64,000 nucleotides of DNA, taken from Eshraghiella sp045129695. GTDB lineage: Bacteria; Bacillota; Clostridia; Lachnospirales; Lachnospiraceae. The notes beneath the pieces were generated by a model. The model was not told the origin of the DNA. It saw nothing but the letters and a program-made list of their open reading frames with translations, and ran no database searches. Position numbers and translations under genes: made by a program. The stretch lies in assembly GCA_045129695.1 (NCBI GenBank), contig JBGVJZ010000037.1, forward strand, positions 62,001 to 126,000, written 5' to 3'. The first letter of the stretch is position 1. Each line of letters begins with the position of its first letter. Positions 18,459 through 27,447 of this stretch are shown piece by piece.

Positions 18459-19406
18459 ATGAGATATATTGAGACATTCAAGGAAAAAGAGACTATAACG
18501 GGAATTTATTTCTGTAAGTATAAGACAACCGCACTTTCCAAGACAGGCAAGGAATATGCAAGTGTAATTCTGCAGGATAAATCAGGAACCGTTGATGGTA
18601 AGATTTGGAATCTTTCTTCTGCGGGAATACGTGAATTTGATGAGAAGGATTATGTATATATTAAGGCTGAAGTAACAGTTTTCAACGGGGCATTACAGCT
18701 TAACATTTCCGAGGTAAGAGTTGCGGAGGAGGGTACTTATGCAGAGAGCGATTATCTTCCGACCTCTGAAAGGGATATTGAAGAGATGTATGGTGAGCTT
18801 CTGGCTTGCCTCAGAAAGGTTCAGAATCCCCATCTTCAGGCACTAAATAAAATGTTTTTTGTAGATAATACGGCATTTGTTAAGGAGTTCAAGAGACATT
18901 CGGCAGCGAAAAGAGTTCATCATGGTTTTGTTGGCGGTCTTCTTGAACATACACTTGGAGTTGTTAAGATGTGTGATATAATTGCTGACAGATATTCTTA
19001 TCTTAATAAGGATTTGCTGGTGACGGCAGCAGCATTCCACGATATTGGTAAGGTATATGAGCTGTCAGATTTTCCGGATAATGATTATACTGATGCCGGG
19101 CAGCTGTTGGGGCACATAGTGATGGGATGTGAGCTTATTGGTAATGCTGTCAAAGAGCTTCCGGGATTTCCTAAGGTTCTTGAGAGACAGTTAAAGCATT
19201 GCATTGTGGCACATCACGGAGAATTTGAATATGGTTCACCTAAGAAGCCGGCACTAGCGGAGGCACTTGCTCTTCATTATGCAGATGACCTTGATGCCAA
19301 ATTAGAGACCTTTAAGGAAGCAATCAGTACACCGGCAGGACAGAGCGGTGAATGGATTGGTTTTAATAAAATGTTAGACAGCAACATAAGGAAGACAATT
19401 ATATAA
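18459..19406 (+). CDS. yhaM: 3'-5' exoribonuclease, YhaM family
   Basis: 315 residues, matching YhaM (about 314). The N-terminal OB-fold about 10-90 (TGIYFCKYKTTALSKTGKEY, then VDGKIWNLSS) is followed by an HD metal-dependent phosphohydrolase domain with LLEHTLGVVKMC (His164), AAFHDIGKVYELSD (His194-Asp195) and KHCIVAHHGEFEYGSPKKP. YhaM trims RNA from the 3' end. It lies 31 bases after the HtrA-like gene and 2 bases before rlmD, so the three form one transcription unit. Confidence 0.93.
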   Translation: MRYIETFKEKETITGIYFCKYKTTALSKTGKEYASVILQDKSGTVDGKIWNLSSAGIREFDEKDYVYIKAEVTVFNGALQLNISEVRVAEEGTYAESDYLPTSERDIEEMYGELLACLRKVQNPHLQALNKMFFVDNTAFVKEFKRHSAAKRVHHGFVGGLLEHTLGVVKMCDIIADRYSYLNKDLLVTAAAFHDIGKVYELSDFPDNDYTDAGQLLGHIVMGCELIGNAVKELPGFPKVLERQLKHCIVAHHGEFEYGSPKKPALAEALALHYADDLDAKLETFKEAISTPAGQSGEWIGFNKMLDSNIRKTII

Positions 19407-19408
19407 TT

Positions 19409-20791
19409 ATGGAAATTATTAAGAATCACGATTACGAAATTTTAATTGAAGATATGACAATGACCGGAGAGGGCGTAGGCAAAATAGATGGCTACGCTCT
19501 TTTTGTGAAAGACACCATTCCGGGTGACAGAATAATTGCAAAGGTCATTAAGACTAAGAAAAACTACGGCTATGGCAGATTAATGCAGATAATTACTCCG
19601 TCATCTGACCGTGTCGAGGCACGTTGCCCTGTTGCAAGAAGATGTGGCGGATGTACTCTTATGGCAATGAGTTATGAGAAGCAGTTGGAATTTAAGAATA
19701 AGCTTATCCGCAATAATCTTGAGCGAATTGGTGGAATTACGGGCATTGACCTTCCTCCGGTAATCGGTATGGACAAGCCTTACCGTTACCGTAACAAAGC
19801 GCAGTTCCCTGTTGGAACTGACAAGAATGGTAACATTGTCATGGGATTTTATGCAGGACACAGCCATTCAATAGTAGAATGTGACGACTGTATCATTGGT
19901 TCGGATGTAAATGCAGGAATTCTTGCAAAAATTAAGGAATATATGTTAAAGTTCGGGGTTAAACCTTATGATGAGGTACTTCACGAAGGCCAGGTACGCC
20001 ACATACTCATAAGAGTGGGCTATATCACAGGAGAAATAATGGTTTGTGTGGTTATTAACGGAACTTCTTTAAGACATGAAGAAGAACTTGTTAAAATGCT
20101 TAAAACTCTGACTTTTTTCGATGACAGAAAACTTGCAAGCATTATGCTAAATTTTAATACCGAGAAGACAAATGTAATTCTCGGTAATGAGTGCCGTCTT
20201 CTCGATGGCAAGCCATATATTGAAGATTATATTGGAAATATCCGTTATCAGATTTCGCCGCTTTCGTTCTATCAGGTTAACCCTGTTCAGACAAGAAAGC
20301 TGTACGAAATTGCACTTGATTATGCAAGTCTTACGGGAAATGAGACTGTATGGGATTTATATTGCGGAATCGGAACAATTTCTCTTTTCCTTGCACAGAA
20401 GGCTAAGAAGGTCTATGGCGTGGAAATTATTCCACAGGCAATAGAGAATGCTAAGAACAATGCTTTAATCAACGGAATTACCAATGCAGAGTTCTATGTT
20501 GGTAAGGCTGAAGAGGTGCTTCCGCGTAAATACAAGGATGAGCAGGTGTATGCCGAGGTTATCGTGGTTGACCCGCCCCGTAAGGGCTGCGACGAGGTTC
20601 TTCTCGATACAATGGTGAAGATGCAGCCAAATAGGATTGTGTATGTAAGCTGTGATTCTGCAACTCTTGCAAGGGATTTGAAGTATCTGGTAGCGAACGG
20701 ATACGAGGTCAAGAAGGTGCAAGGGGTGGACCAGTTTGGACATAGCGGGCATGTCGAGTGCGTAGTGTTGATGTCAAAAGTACAGAAGTAA
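19409..20791 (+). CDS. rlmD: 23S rRNA (uracil-C5)-methyltransferase, RlmD/TrmA family
   Basis: 460 residues. TRAM RNA-binding domain about 1-60; [4Fe-4S] cysteines Cys73, 79 and 82 in CPVARRCGGC plus one in VECDDC; SAM-binding WDLYCGIGTISLFLA; VVVDPPRKGCDEVLLD; catalytic Cys about 415 in YVSCDSATLARDL. It methylates U1939 or U747 of 23S rRNA; the Gram-positive members may do both. Its 3' end is a known integration site for mobile elements in Firmicutes, and here foreign-looking DNA begins at the stop codon. Confidence 0.92.
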   Translation: MEIIKNHDYEILIEDMTMTGEGVGKIDGYALFVKDTIPGDRIIAKVIKTKKNYGYGRLMQIITPSSDRVEARCPVARRCGGCTLMAMSYEKQLEFKNKLIRNNLERIGGITGIDLPPVIGMDKPYRYRNKAQFPVGTDKNGNIVMGFYAGHSHSIVECDDCIIGSDVNAGILAKIKEYMLKFGVKPYDEVLHEGQVRHILIRVGYITGEIMVCVVINGTSLRHEEELVKMLKTLTFFDDRKLASIMLNFNTEKTNVILGNECRLLDGKPYIEDYIGNIRYQISPLSFYQVNPVQTRKLYEIALDYASLTGNETVWDLYCGIGTISLFLAQKAKKVYGVEIIPQAIENAKNNALINGITNAEFYVGKAEEVLPRKYKDEQVYAEVIVVDPPRKGCDEVLLDTMVKMQPNRIVYVSCDSATLARDLKYLVANGYEVKKVQGVDQFGHSGHVECVVLMSKVQK

Positions 20792-20834
20792 ATACCGAAA
20801 AAGGCTTGAAAACAAGGCATTTCCGAGAGTTGGG
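20791..20834 (+). repeat. Imperfect direct repeat, copy A (candidate att or insertion scar)
   Basis: Starting at the last base of the rlmD stop codon: AATACC, then GGCTTGAAAACAAGG, then TTCCGAGAGTTGG. A related 43-bp sequence lies at 21934-21977 on the other side of the DUF4268 gene. About three quarters of the bases agree by eye. The rest of the gap to 20993 holds two GTTGAGTTGA copies and nothing else I can name. Confidence 0.5.
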
Positions 20835-20999
20835 CGTCTTGGTTTGACGGCTGCCAAGCGGAAGATTTAACACCCAGCTTATTGTGAAAACGATAGGTTG
20901 AGTTGACAGGTCGAAAATGGGCAAAGTCGAGTGGACAAGATGATTTTGCCTATTGTTGAGTTGATAGAATAGTTAATTGCACGGCAAGGAGGAATGGAG

Positions 21000-21926
21000 T
21001 TGATTAATTTAGGAAAATTGAAAGAAATAAAAGACTTGAGAAAGGTATGGCCACATGAGGCAATAGACTTCACTCCTTGGCTGGCAGAAGAGGATAATCT
21101 TGCGTTACTGGCGGATGCCGTTGGCTTGGAGATTACCGTCGATGAAACGGAGTCCAGTGTTGGAGATTTCAATGTAGACATTTATGCAACCGAAACCGGA
21201 ACGGACAGAAAAATCATCATCGAGAATCAGCTTGAAGATACAAACCATGACCATCTTGGTAAATTGATTACATATGCATCCGGTAAATCTGCTGATATCG
21301 TGATTTGGGTTGTAAAGAGAGCAAGAGAAGAACATCGCTCGGCTATCGAATGGCTGAATAATCACACTGATGAGAATATTGCTTTCTTCCTGGTAGAAAT
21401 TAAACTGTATCAAATCGGAAGTTCTGATATTGCCGTTAAGTTCGAAGTGGTAGAAAAGCCGAATGACTGGACAAAGGAAATCAAGCGTAACACCAGCAAT
21501 TCCCCTACGCTGCAAGCGAGATATGATTATTGGGTTGCTTTCAATGATTATGCATTCCAAAACCATGCATTTGCAAAGCAGTTCAATAAGAGAAAGGCAA
21601 GCACAGACCATTGGATGACATTCAGTGTCGGCTCATCTGCTTGCCACATTAGTATGTCGCAGATAAGAAAATACAACCACGCTCTTGTGGAATGGTATAT
21701 TTCTGATGACAAGGAACTGTATCATAAATTCTATTCCAACAAGGCTGCCATTGAACAGGAAATGGGTGTGCAGCTTGAGTGGAATGAACTTCCGGAGAAA
21801 AAAGCAAGCCGTATCCTGGTGTATAAGACGGTCGATTTCGATAACAAGGATACTTGGTCAGAACAGTTTGATTGGATGATGGATGTGGCAATCAAAATGA
21901 AAAAGGCGTTCAAAAAGTATTTATAA
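21000..21926 (+). CDS. DUF4268-type PD-(D/E)XK nuclease-like protein
   Basis: 308 residues. The N-terminal half has the restriction-endonuclease-like core VGDFNVDIYATETGTDRKII, then IENQLEDTNHDHLGKLITYA: an Asp in the first strand and the E-N-Q variant of the E-x-K motif, as in DUF4268 proteins. The C-terminal half is the alpha/beta DUF4268 region. The family is common in mobile islands and is thought to act on nucleic acid; the role is not known. I take TTG 21000 as start: AAGGAGG ends 7 bases before it but touches the ATG at 20994. It stands alone between imperfect repeats. Confidence 0.72.
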   Translation: MINLGKLKEIKDLRKVWPHEAIDFTPWLAEEDNLALLADAVGLEITVDETESSVGDFNVDIYATETGTDRKIIIENQLEDTNHDHLGKLITYASGKSADIVIWVVKRAREEHRSAIEWLNNHTDENIAFFLVEIKLYQIGSSDIAVKFEVVEKPNDWTKEIKRNTSNSPTLQARYDYWVAFNDYAFQNHAFAKQFNKRKASTDHWMTFSVGSSACHISMSQIRKYNHALVEWYISDDKELYHKFYSNKAAIEQEMGVQLEWNELPEKKASRILVYKTVDFDNKDTWSEQFDWMMDVAIKMKKAFKKYL

Positions 21927-21933
21927 GCAATTG

Positions 21934-21977
21934 AATACTGAGGTGGCTTGAAAGCAAAACGTTCCGAGGGTTGGAGG
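21934..21977 (+). repeat. Imperfect direct repeat, copy B
   Basis: AATACTGAGG, then GGCTTGAAAGCAAAAC and TTCCGAGGGTTGG, matching copy A at 20791-20834. It begins 8 bases after the stop of the DUF4268 gene, as copy A begins at the stop of rlmD. Confidence 0.5.
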
Positions 21978-22020
21978 TATTCTTCTGGCTCTCGGGTTTT
22001 CTTTATGGTTTGTTTGCAAG

Positions 22021-22050
22021 AAATATCATCAAATATCAAGAAACATCATA
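22021..22050 (+). promoter_or_regulatory. Three tandem 10-bp repeats upstream of the restriction-modification promoter
   Basis: AAATATCATC, AAATATCAAG and AAACATCATA lie directly one after the other (consensus AAAyATCAnn). The period of 10 bp places all three on one face of the helix, and the array ends 7 bp before the -35 box at 22058. This is the expected arrangement for an activator or for cooperative autoregulation. Confidence 0.5.
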
Positions 22051-22057
22051 TAAACCA

Positions 22058-22086
22058 TTGAAAACAGAGTGCCTTCGTGATATAAT
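22058..22086 (+). promoter_or_regulatory. Strong sigma-A promoter of the methyltransferase operon
   Basis: TTGAAA (22058-22063), an exact 17-bp spacer, and TATAAT (22081-22086), preceded by TGA. It lies 45 bases before the GTG start of the HTH gene. Confidence 0.75.
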
Positions 22087-22131
22087 AAGAATGGTATTAT
22101 GTATCCATCAACATTTGACGAGGTGAAAATA

Positions 22132-22323
22132 GTGAATGAAATGATGAACGATAAATGGATAGGCATTGAAGAGGCCGCAGAATATTTAGGCGTTAAGCCT
22201 ATTACAGTTAGAGACTGGATTAAAAAGAACACCGGAATTCCCGCCCATAAAATCGGAAAGCAGTGGAAGTTTAAATCTTCTGAATTAGACGCTTGGGTTA
22301 AAAGTGGAAAAAGTGCTATCTAA
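22132..22323 (+). CDS. Small helix-turn-helix DNA-binding protein (excisionase/HTH_17 type)
   Basis: 63 residues. IGIEEAAEYLGVKPITVRDW, then a wing with IPAHKIGKQWKFKSSELDAW, is the MerR-like winged HTH seen in excisionases and control proteins. I chose GTG 22132 because GAGGTG lies 6 bases upstream. An ATG at 22099 in the same frame lacks such a site. It is the first gene of the operon and the natural candidate to bind the 10-bp repeats upstream. In restriction-modification operons such proteins act as controllers, but this function is inferred. Confidence 0.75.
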   Translation: MNEMMNDKWIGIEEAAEYLGVKPITVRDWIKKNTGIPAHKIGKQWKFKSSELDAWVKSGKSAI

Positions 22324-22339
22324 CAGGAGGAACAATGAA

Positions 22340-23788
22340 ATGGCTGATTTAGGTCAAGTATTTACAAAGGGTAATGTTGCCCGTTATATGGTTTCGTTAT
22401 TCGATTTGCCTAAGCAAGCTGCCATTATGGATCCGTGCTTTGGTGCAGGTTCTTTTTTGGATGCACTTATAGAATATGAGTACGAAAACGTTACTGCTTG
22501 TGAAATGGATACTATTTTATTTGAAAACACAAAAGAGAAATACCAGCAGTATAAACTTATTAATGGCGATTTTCTTATTTATAACGCTTCCAATGCGTAT
22601 GATGGTATTGTCATGAATCCTCCTTATATACGACAGGAGAAAATCGATGAATTAGAAGCATACGGGATAACAAAGGAGAGATTGCGTTCTAACTCCATAT
22701 TTTCCGGCTTGCCAAGTACGGCAAATATGTATATGTATTTTATTATGAAAGCCATCGATTTATTGAAGAACGGTGGACAGCTGATTGTTATTTTCCCGAG
22801 TAGTTGGATGAAAGCAAAAAGTGGAATTGAGTTTCAAAAAACTATGCTATCCAAATGTGGCATAGAAAATCAGATACATATTCACGGAGATGTATTTGAA
22901 AGAGAAGCATTGGTTGATGTAGTTATTCTAAAGTTAGTTAAAGGGAAAATGGATATTGACACCGTCGAGGAATATTTAGAATCAAAGGATGGAGAGTTAC
23001 AAAGTGTTTCTATAAGAGATGATAAGGCATTCGAGGAATTTGCTTATCCATTTTCTAAACTGGCTACAATTAAAAGAGGGTTAACAACAGGTTGCAATGA
23101 AATGTATATAAATCCAGACCTTCTTTGTGAAGATGGTGGATGTTTTAAGCCGATTATATCTTCGCCAAAAAGCATTGATGGATATACTACACTTAACGCT
23201 CGTTTAGACCGCTTGTTCTGTCCGGTGGAGGATGCTGTTTCTGATGAAATATCAAGTTATCTGGATTTTTGGAAAAATAAAATAATTCAGGAGCAGAAAC
23301 CCAAGACACTGTATATGAAAGTTAACAGCAGTGACAAGTGGTATGAAATACGAGAAATCTGTGGGGAGGGTATTTTGTTTAGCTATTTTGTTCGTAACGA
23401 CATGAAGTTTGTTATGAACGAAACAGGTGTGCTTGCGAGAGACAATTTTTACGTTATTAAACCTAAAGTTGATAAGTGGGTTCTGTTCGCCTTACTGAAT
23501 AATTATTACACATATTATCAGTTGGAACTGAGCGGAAAAAAATACGGAGCAGGATTGCTTAAATTGCAGAGGTATGATATTGAGGGATTGTTCTTTCCAA
23601 ACTATGAAATGATTTCTGATTCTGACAAAAATGAACTGATGGTTTTGAGTCACAAATTACTTGAAAGTGCAGATTCTGCCGTCATAGGAGAAATCACAAA
23701 ACTGATTTCTAAATATAGTAGAATCAGTTACAAAGAAATAACGGATAGATATGTTGAAATAAAATCGAACCGATTGGAGGTTAAATGA
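22340..23788 (+). CDS. N6-adenine DNA methyltransferase (Eco57I/TaqI-like)
   Basis: 482 residues. It starts MADLGQVFTKGNVARYM, as in many type II gamma-class methylases, then SAM motif I DPCFGAGSF at 31-39 and catalytic NPPY at 93-96 (GIVMNPPYIRQEKIDE). The C-terminal half (about 240-480), with LSGKKYGAGLLKLQRYDIEG, resembles a target-recognition domain. AGGAGG lies 9 bases before ATG 22340. The stop is followed after one base by the GTG of the C5 methylase. No nuclease motif is visible in this polypeptide. Confidence 0.88.
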   Translation: MADLGQVFTKGNVARYMVSLFDLPKQAAIMDPCFGAGSFLDALIEYEYENVTACEMDTILFENTKEKYQQYKLINGDFLIYNASNAYDGIVMNPPYIRQEKIDELEAYGITKERLRSNSIFSGLPSTANMYMYFIMKAIDLLKNGGQLIVIFPSSWMKAKSGIEFQKTMLSKCGIENQIHIHGDVFEREALVDVVILKLVKGKMDIDTVEEYLESKDGELQSVSIRDDKAFEEFAYPFSKLATIKRGLTTGCNEMYINPDLLCEDGGCFKPIISSPKSIDGYTTLNARLDRLFCPVEDAVSDEISSYLDFWKNKIIQEQKPKTLYMKVNSSDKWYEIREICGEGILFSYFVRNDMKFVMNETGVLARDNFYVIKPKVDKWVLFALLNNYYTYYQLELSGKKYGAGLLKLQRYDIEGLFFPNYEMISDSDKNELMVLSHKLLESADSAVIGEITKLISKYSRISYKEITDRYVEIKSNRLEVK

Positions 23789-23789
23789 A

Positions 23790-24881
23790 GTGAGCATAAA
23801 TGTGGTTAGTTTATTCTCAGGTGGCGGTGGATTGGATTTGGGATTTATTGCCGAGGGCTATAATATTATCTGGGCGATTGATAACAACAAAAACGCTACT
23901 GAAACTTATAAGGCTAATATCGGTGACCACATTATGTGTGCAGATATTAACCAAATTGATATCAGCAAGATTCCACACGCAGATGTGGTCATCGGAGGCC
24001 CACCTTGTCAGTCATTTTCTTTGGCGGGAAATAGAAATGTAGAAGATGAGCGAGGACAACTTGTCTGGAAATACATTCATATTATAGAGCAGGTGCAGCC
24101 CAAGGCTTTTGTGTTTGAAAATGTAACGGGACTGTTATCTGCCCAAAATTCGCAAGGTGAAAAAATAATAGAACTTCTTAAAATTGCTTTTAAGAAGATT
24201 GGCTATACGATTGAACAGCAAGTTATGAATGCAGCCGACTATGGAATTCCTCAACGAAGAAAAAGAGTAATCATTGTAGGCTTGAAGGATGCAAAATTCG
24301 TATTTCCTAAACCTACGCACAGCGAGGATGGAATTGACTTGAAACGTTATGTGAGTGTGGAAGAAGCTCTTGGCGATTTGCCAGAAGCTATAGCAGATGA
24401 AAATGGTGTTGTAAATTACAGTATGCCTGCACAAAGCGAATTTCAGAAATTCGTAAGAAGAAATGTGGCTATTACAGAACATTTTATACCACAGATGAGT
24501 GAACTGGATGAATATATAGTGCGCCACGTAAAACCCGGCGGGAACTATATGGATATACCTGCTGATGTTAATTCAAGCAGAATAAGAAGACTCCAGCGAG
24601 ATGGTGGACACACAACTTGTTATGGTAGACTTGCACCTGACAAGCCATCATATACAATAAATACTTATTTTAATCGTCCGAATGTTGGATGCAATATTCA
24701 TTATATGGAAAACAGGTTAATAACTGTGCGAGAGGCACTGAGATTGCAATCTTTCCCTGATGATTATAAGATTGTTTCAAGCAGTAAGCAGGGGCGAAAC
24801 CTTATTGTCGGCAACGCAGTACCCCCAATGCTTGCGGGCGTAATCGCTCGTGAGTTGAAAAAATTTATTAAGGAGGACTAA
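23790..24881 (+). CDS. DNA (cytosine-5)-methyltransferase
   Basis: 363 residues with all main m5C motifs in order: I (FSGGGGLDLGF), IV with Cys73 (VIGGPPCQSFSLAG), VI (FVFENVTGLL, Glu110), VIII (QRRKRVIIVG), a short target-recognition region, IX (ALRLQSFPDDYK) and X (IVGNAVPPMLAGVIA). The start is GTG 23790 with GGAGG 9 bases upstream, next to the previous stop. The length leaves room for only a small recognition domain, so a single sequence specificity is expected. Confidence 0.95.
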   Translation: MSINVVSLFSGGGGLDLGFIAEGYNIIWAIDNNKNATETYKANIGDHIMCADINQIDISKIPHADVVIGGPPCQSFSLAGNRNVEDERGQLVWKYIHIIEQVQPKAFVFENVTGLLSAQNSQGEKIIELLKIAFKKIGYTIEQQVMNAADYGIPQRRKRVIIVGLKDAKFVFPKPTHSEDGIDLKRYVSVEEALGDLPEAIADENGVVNYSMPAQSEFQKFVRRNVAITEHFIPQMSELDEYIVRHVKPGGNYMDIPADVNSSRIRRLQRDGGHTTCYGRLAPDKPSYTINTYFNRPNVGCNIHYMENRLITVREALRLQSFPDDYKIVSSSKQGRNLIVGNAVPPMLAGVIARELKKFIKED

Positions 24882-24884
24882 TCC

Positions 24885-27431
24885 ATGTGGATTTCATATT
24901 CGGATTCGGAAGTGAATCGATTCCATCCTATATGTGAACGTGCATTAAATTATGCATTGAGGTTAATTGGAAAAGATGACCAGTATAGGGTTTTGCATCA
25001 CCAATATACGGGTGCTCTTGAAATGGACTATGTTGTTCAAAATATTGCAACAGGTAAATATCTATGCGTTGTAGAAGTAAAAAGAACACCCGCAGATGTG
25101 CATAGTGCGAGATATCAGTTCCAGGCAATGTCATATGTCCAAATGAATGCGGGTCAATCTGAAAAACCGTTTTATATTCTCACAAATCTGGAATATGCAT
25201 TTTCTTTTAGATATGATGCAGGTAGACCACGTGTTTTTCAGCAGATGTTAAAGCCAGGTCTTTCCCACATAGGAAGCTTTGACATTGATGATGAAGAAAT
25301 TTTTGTTGAAAAACTTGCAAGATATTTTAGTGAACGCCTAACTGACTACACTAACAATTCTTATGAGTATTTGGTTACTCTTGAGGAATTTGCATCTCAT
25401 ATGGAACATATAAAAGATGAACCCAAGAGATGGAAGACGCATTTGGCTGCTCTTTTATATGAATATATTAGAGGCGCATTTACTTTCATCAACAGAAATG
25501 AATTAAGAGATATCAGATTATTTAGAAATGATGTGGAAAGAATTTGCGATGAAGCGGCTCGTGTAAATTTTAAGGATATCTTTAATTATTCTGACGAGTC
25601 TTTTGAACGCACAGTGGATATAGAAAATGATACTCTAATTGATTTGTACGATTTTGGTAACCAAAACATAAATGGTGACTCTGTTGCTGGAATTTTACAT
25701 TCAATAGTGTCAGCAGGACATGAACACGATGGAGAAGTTCCTACAGATTTGGAATTGGCAAGAATTGTTGCGGAATTAGCAAAATACAGCAGTGGTGATT
25801 TAGAGCCTACTGATTTGGTGTGTGACCCGGCAGCAGGAAGTGGCAACCTTATTAGCGCGGCCATACCTACATATAATTTGCTTCCTACTCAAATTGTTGT
25901 CAACGATGTAAATAGCAAGCTGCTTGAGTTATTGTCGTTACGAATCGGCTTGAATTATGCAAGTACAATAAGTCTGAGAAACTCACCTGCTATTTATAAT
26001 CGAAATATAGCGGATATTGAACCCCTTTTCTTTAATGATGTCAAAGTTGTGGTAATGAATCCGCCGTTTTCTGCAGGCATAAATTGTGTAGCTCGAAAAC
26101 AGCCAATGTATCGGACTATTAAAAGGTTAACTGGTAGTGATGCAAAAACCAGTATCGGTCAAATGTCCTTGGAAGCAGTATTTCTTGAGTTGCTCATCGA
26201 ACTTGTTCAACCAGGCACAACAATATCGTGCGTATTCCCTAAAACGCATTTAATGGGAAGAGGACCCGAGGCAAAAGCAATAAGACGCTTGTTGTTACAT
26301 CAATTTGGACTTCATCTGGTATTTACTTATCCCGGCGATGAGATTTTTGATGATGTAACAAAAGATACTTGTATCCTTGTTGGTAGAGCAAAGATGCCTG
26401 CGGATTCTGTGAAAGTCGTATCAAGCTACGATAAAATACCTAACATTGATATCCATAGATTCGCACAGACGTTACCAAATGATGCATCAGAGGATTTTGC
26501 ACCTATGATGCCGGGTGTTGTAGTAAAGAAAATTTCCACGCAGGAATTATCTGATACTACAGAAGACGGTTGGAGAATGTTGAATAGCGAAATGGTTGAT
26601 GCAATCACATTTGTCAAAGAAAATTTTCAGAGTTCTCCACAGTTTACGGAACTCTCTGAATTAGATTACCCGACAAAACGAGGTCAAGCAGGAAATAGCG
26701 GTGGCAGTGATATTATGTTCTTTGATTCAAGGCCTGATCTATATGGACAGTTCGAGAATCGGGATATTATTCTTTCTGCTGGAATGCGAAATGCTAAGCT
26801 GGATACGTTTGATATTGGAACGGGAGATAGTGATTTCTTGGATGTTTCAGATAATTCAGAGGAAATCGTAGATGCCATTATTGATGCTTACAATGCACTT
26901 CCTGATAGAGAAGGAAGGCAGCAACGAAGACGAAAGACAAATCAAGAGTGGAAAAAGATATTAATCAAGGAAAGCAGAGGCAGGTTTTCGGCTAATTCAG
27001 TTTTGGTTCCAAGAGCAATCAGAACAACCGGAAGAATTTACTTGTCACGTAATCCAGTGTTTGTATCTACAAACTTTGTTGTTTGCACATTGCCTTCTTT
27101 GAACAAGGCAATCATGTTATCAACATGGATGAGCACCATTTTTTATCAATTGATATGCGAAGTGTCCTCTAAAGACCAGGAAGGCATGAGAAAAATGGAA
27201 GTTTCGGATATAGAAAAGACCTATATTCCTGTATTGGATAATGTGACACAAGAAACGATAACAGCTTTAACAGGTAAATATGGTTCAATAGAATTCTTAA
27301 ATCTTGCAACTCCTGAAATCAGAGAGGTGGATAGAATTTGGGCTAATGAACTATTTGGAGAAAATGCGGATGAAATATTGAATACTGCAAGAAGAATGTT
27401 GGAATATCTCGCCAACAGAAGAAATCCGTAA
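24885..27431 (+). CDS. Fused PD-(D/E)XK nuclease-like and N6-adenine methyltransferase protein (type IIG/type I-like)
   Basis: 848 residues. At the N-terminus LEMDYVVQ and LCVVEVKRTPADVHSARYQF give Asp48...Glu64-x-Lys66, followed by a helix with Gln as in HsdR and type IIG nucleases. The methylase core follows with motif I DPAAGSGN (Asp314) and NPPF (Asn392, VVMNPPFSAG). The C-terminal third (about 560-848) would hold target recognition, with IYLSRNPVFVSTNFVV like type I/IIG methylase-specificity joints. Such one-polypeptide enzymes cut and modify. Starts 3 bases after the C5 methylase stop. No helicase motor is seen. Confidence 0.78.
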   Translation: MWISYSDSEVNRFHPICERALNYALRLIGKDDQYRVLHHQYTGALEMDYVVQNIATGKYLCVVEVKRTPADVHSARYQFQAMSYVQMNAGQSEKPFYILTNLEYAFSFRYDAGRPRVFQQMLKPGLSHIGSFDIDDEEIFVEKLARYFSERLTDYTNNSYEYLVTLEEFASHMEHIKDEPKRWKTHLAALLYEYIRGAFTFINRNELRDIRLFRNDVERICDEAARVNFKDIFNYSDESFERTVDIENDTLIDLYDFGNQNINGDSVAGILHSIVSAGHEHDGEVPTDLELARIVAELAKYSSGDLEPTDLVCDPAAGSGNLISAAIPTYNLLPTQIVVNDVNSKLLELLSLRIGLNYASTISLRNSPAIYNRNIADIEPLFFNDVKVVVMNPPFSAGINCVARKQPMYRTIKRLTGSDAKTSIGQMSLEAVFLELLIELVQPGTTISCVFPKTHLMGRGPEAKAIRRLLLHQFGLHLVFTYPGDEIFDDVTKDTCILVGRAKMPADSVKVVSSYDKIPNIDIHRFAQTLPNDASEDFAPMMPGVVVKKISTQELSDTTEDGWRMLNSEMVDAITFVKENFQSSPQFTELSELDYPTKRGQAGNSGGSDIMFFDSRPDLYGQFENRDIILSAGMRNAKLDTFDIGTGDSDFLDVSDNSEEIVDAIIDAYNALPDREGRQQRRRKTNQEWKKILIKESRGRFSANSVLVPRAIRTTGRIYLSRNPVFVSTNFVVCTLPSLNKAIMLSTWMSTIFYQLICEVSSKDQEGMRKMEVSDIEKTYIPVLDNVTQETITALTGKYGSIEFLNLATPEIREVDRIWANELFGENADEILNTARRMLEYLANRRNP

Positions 27432-27447
27432 TTAAAGGAGGGTGCTC

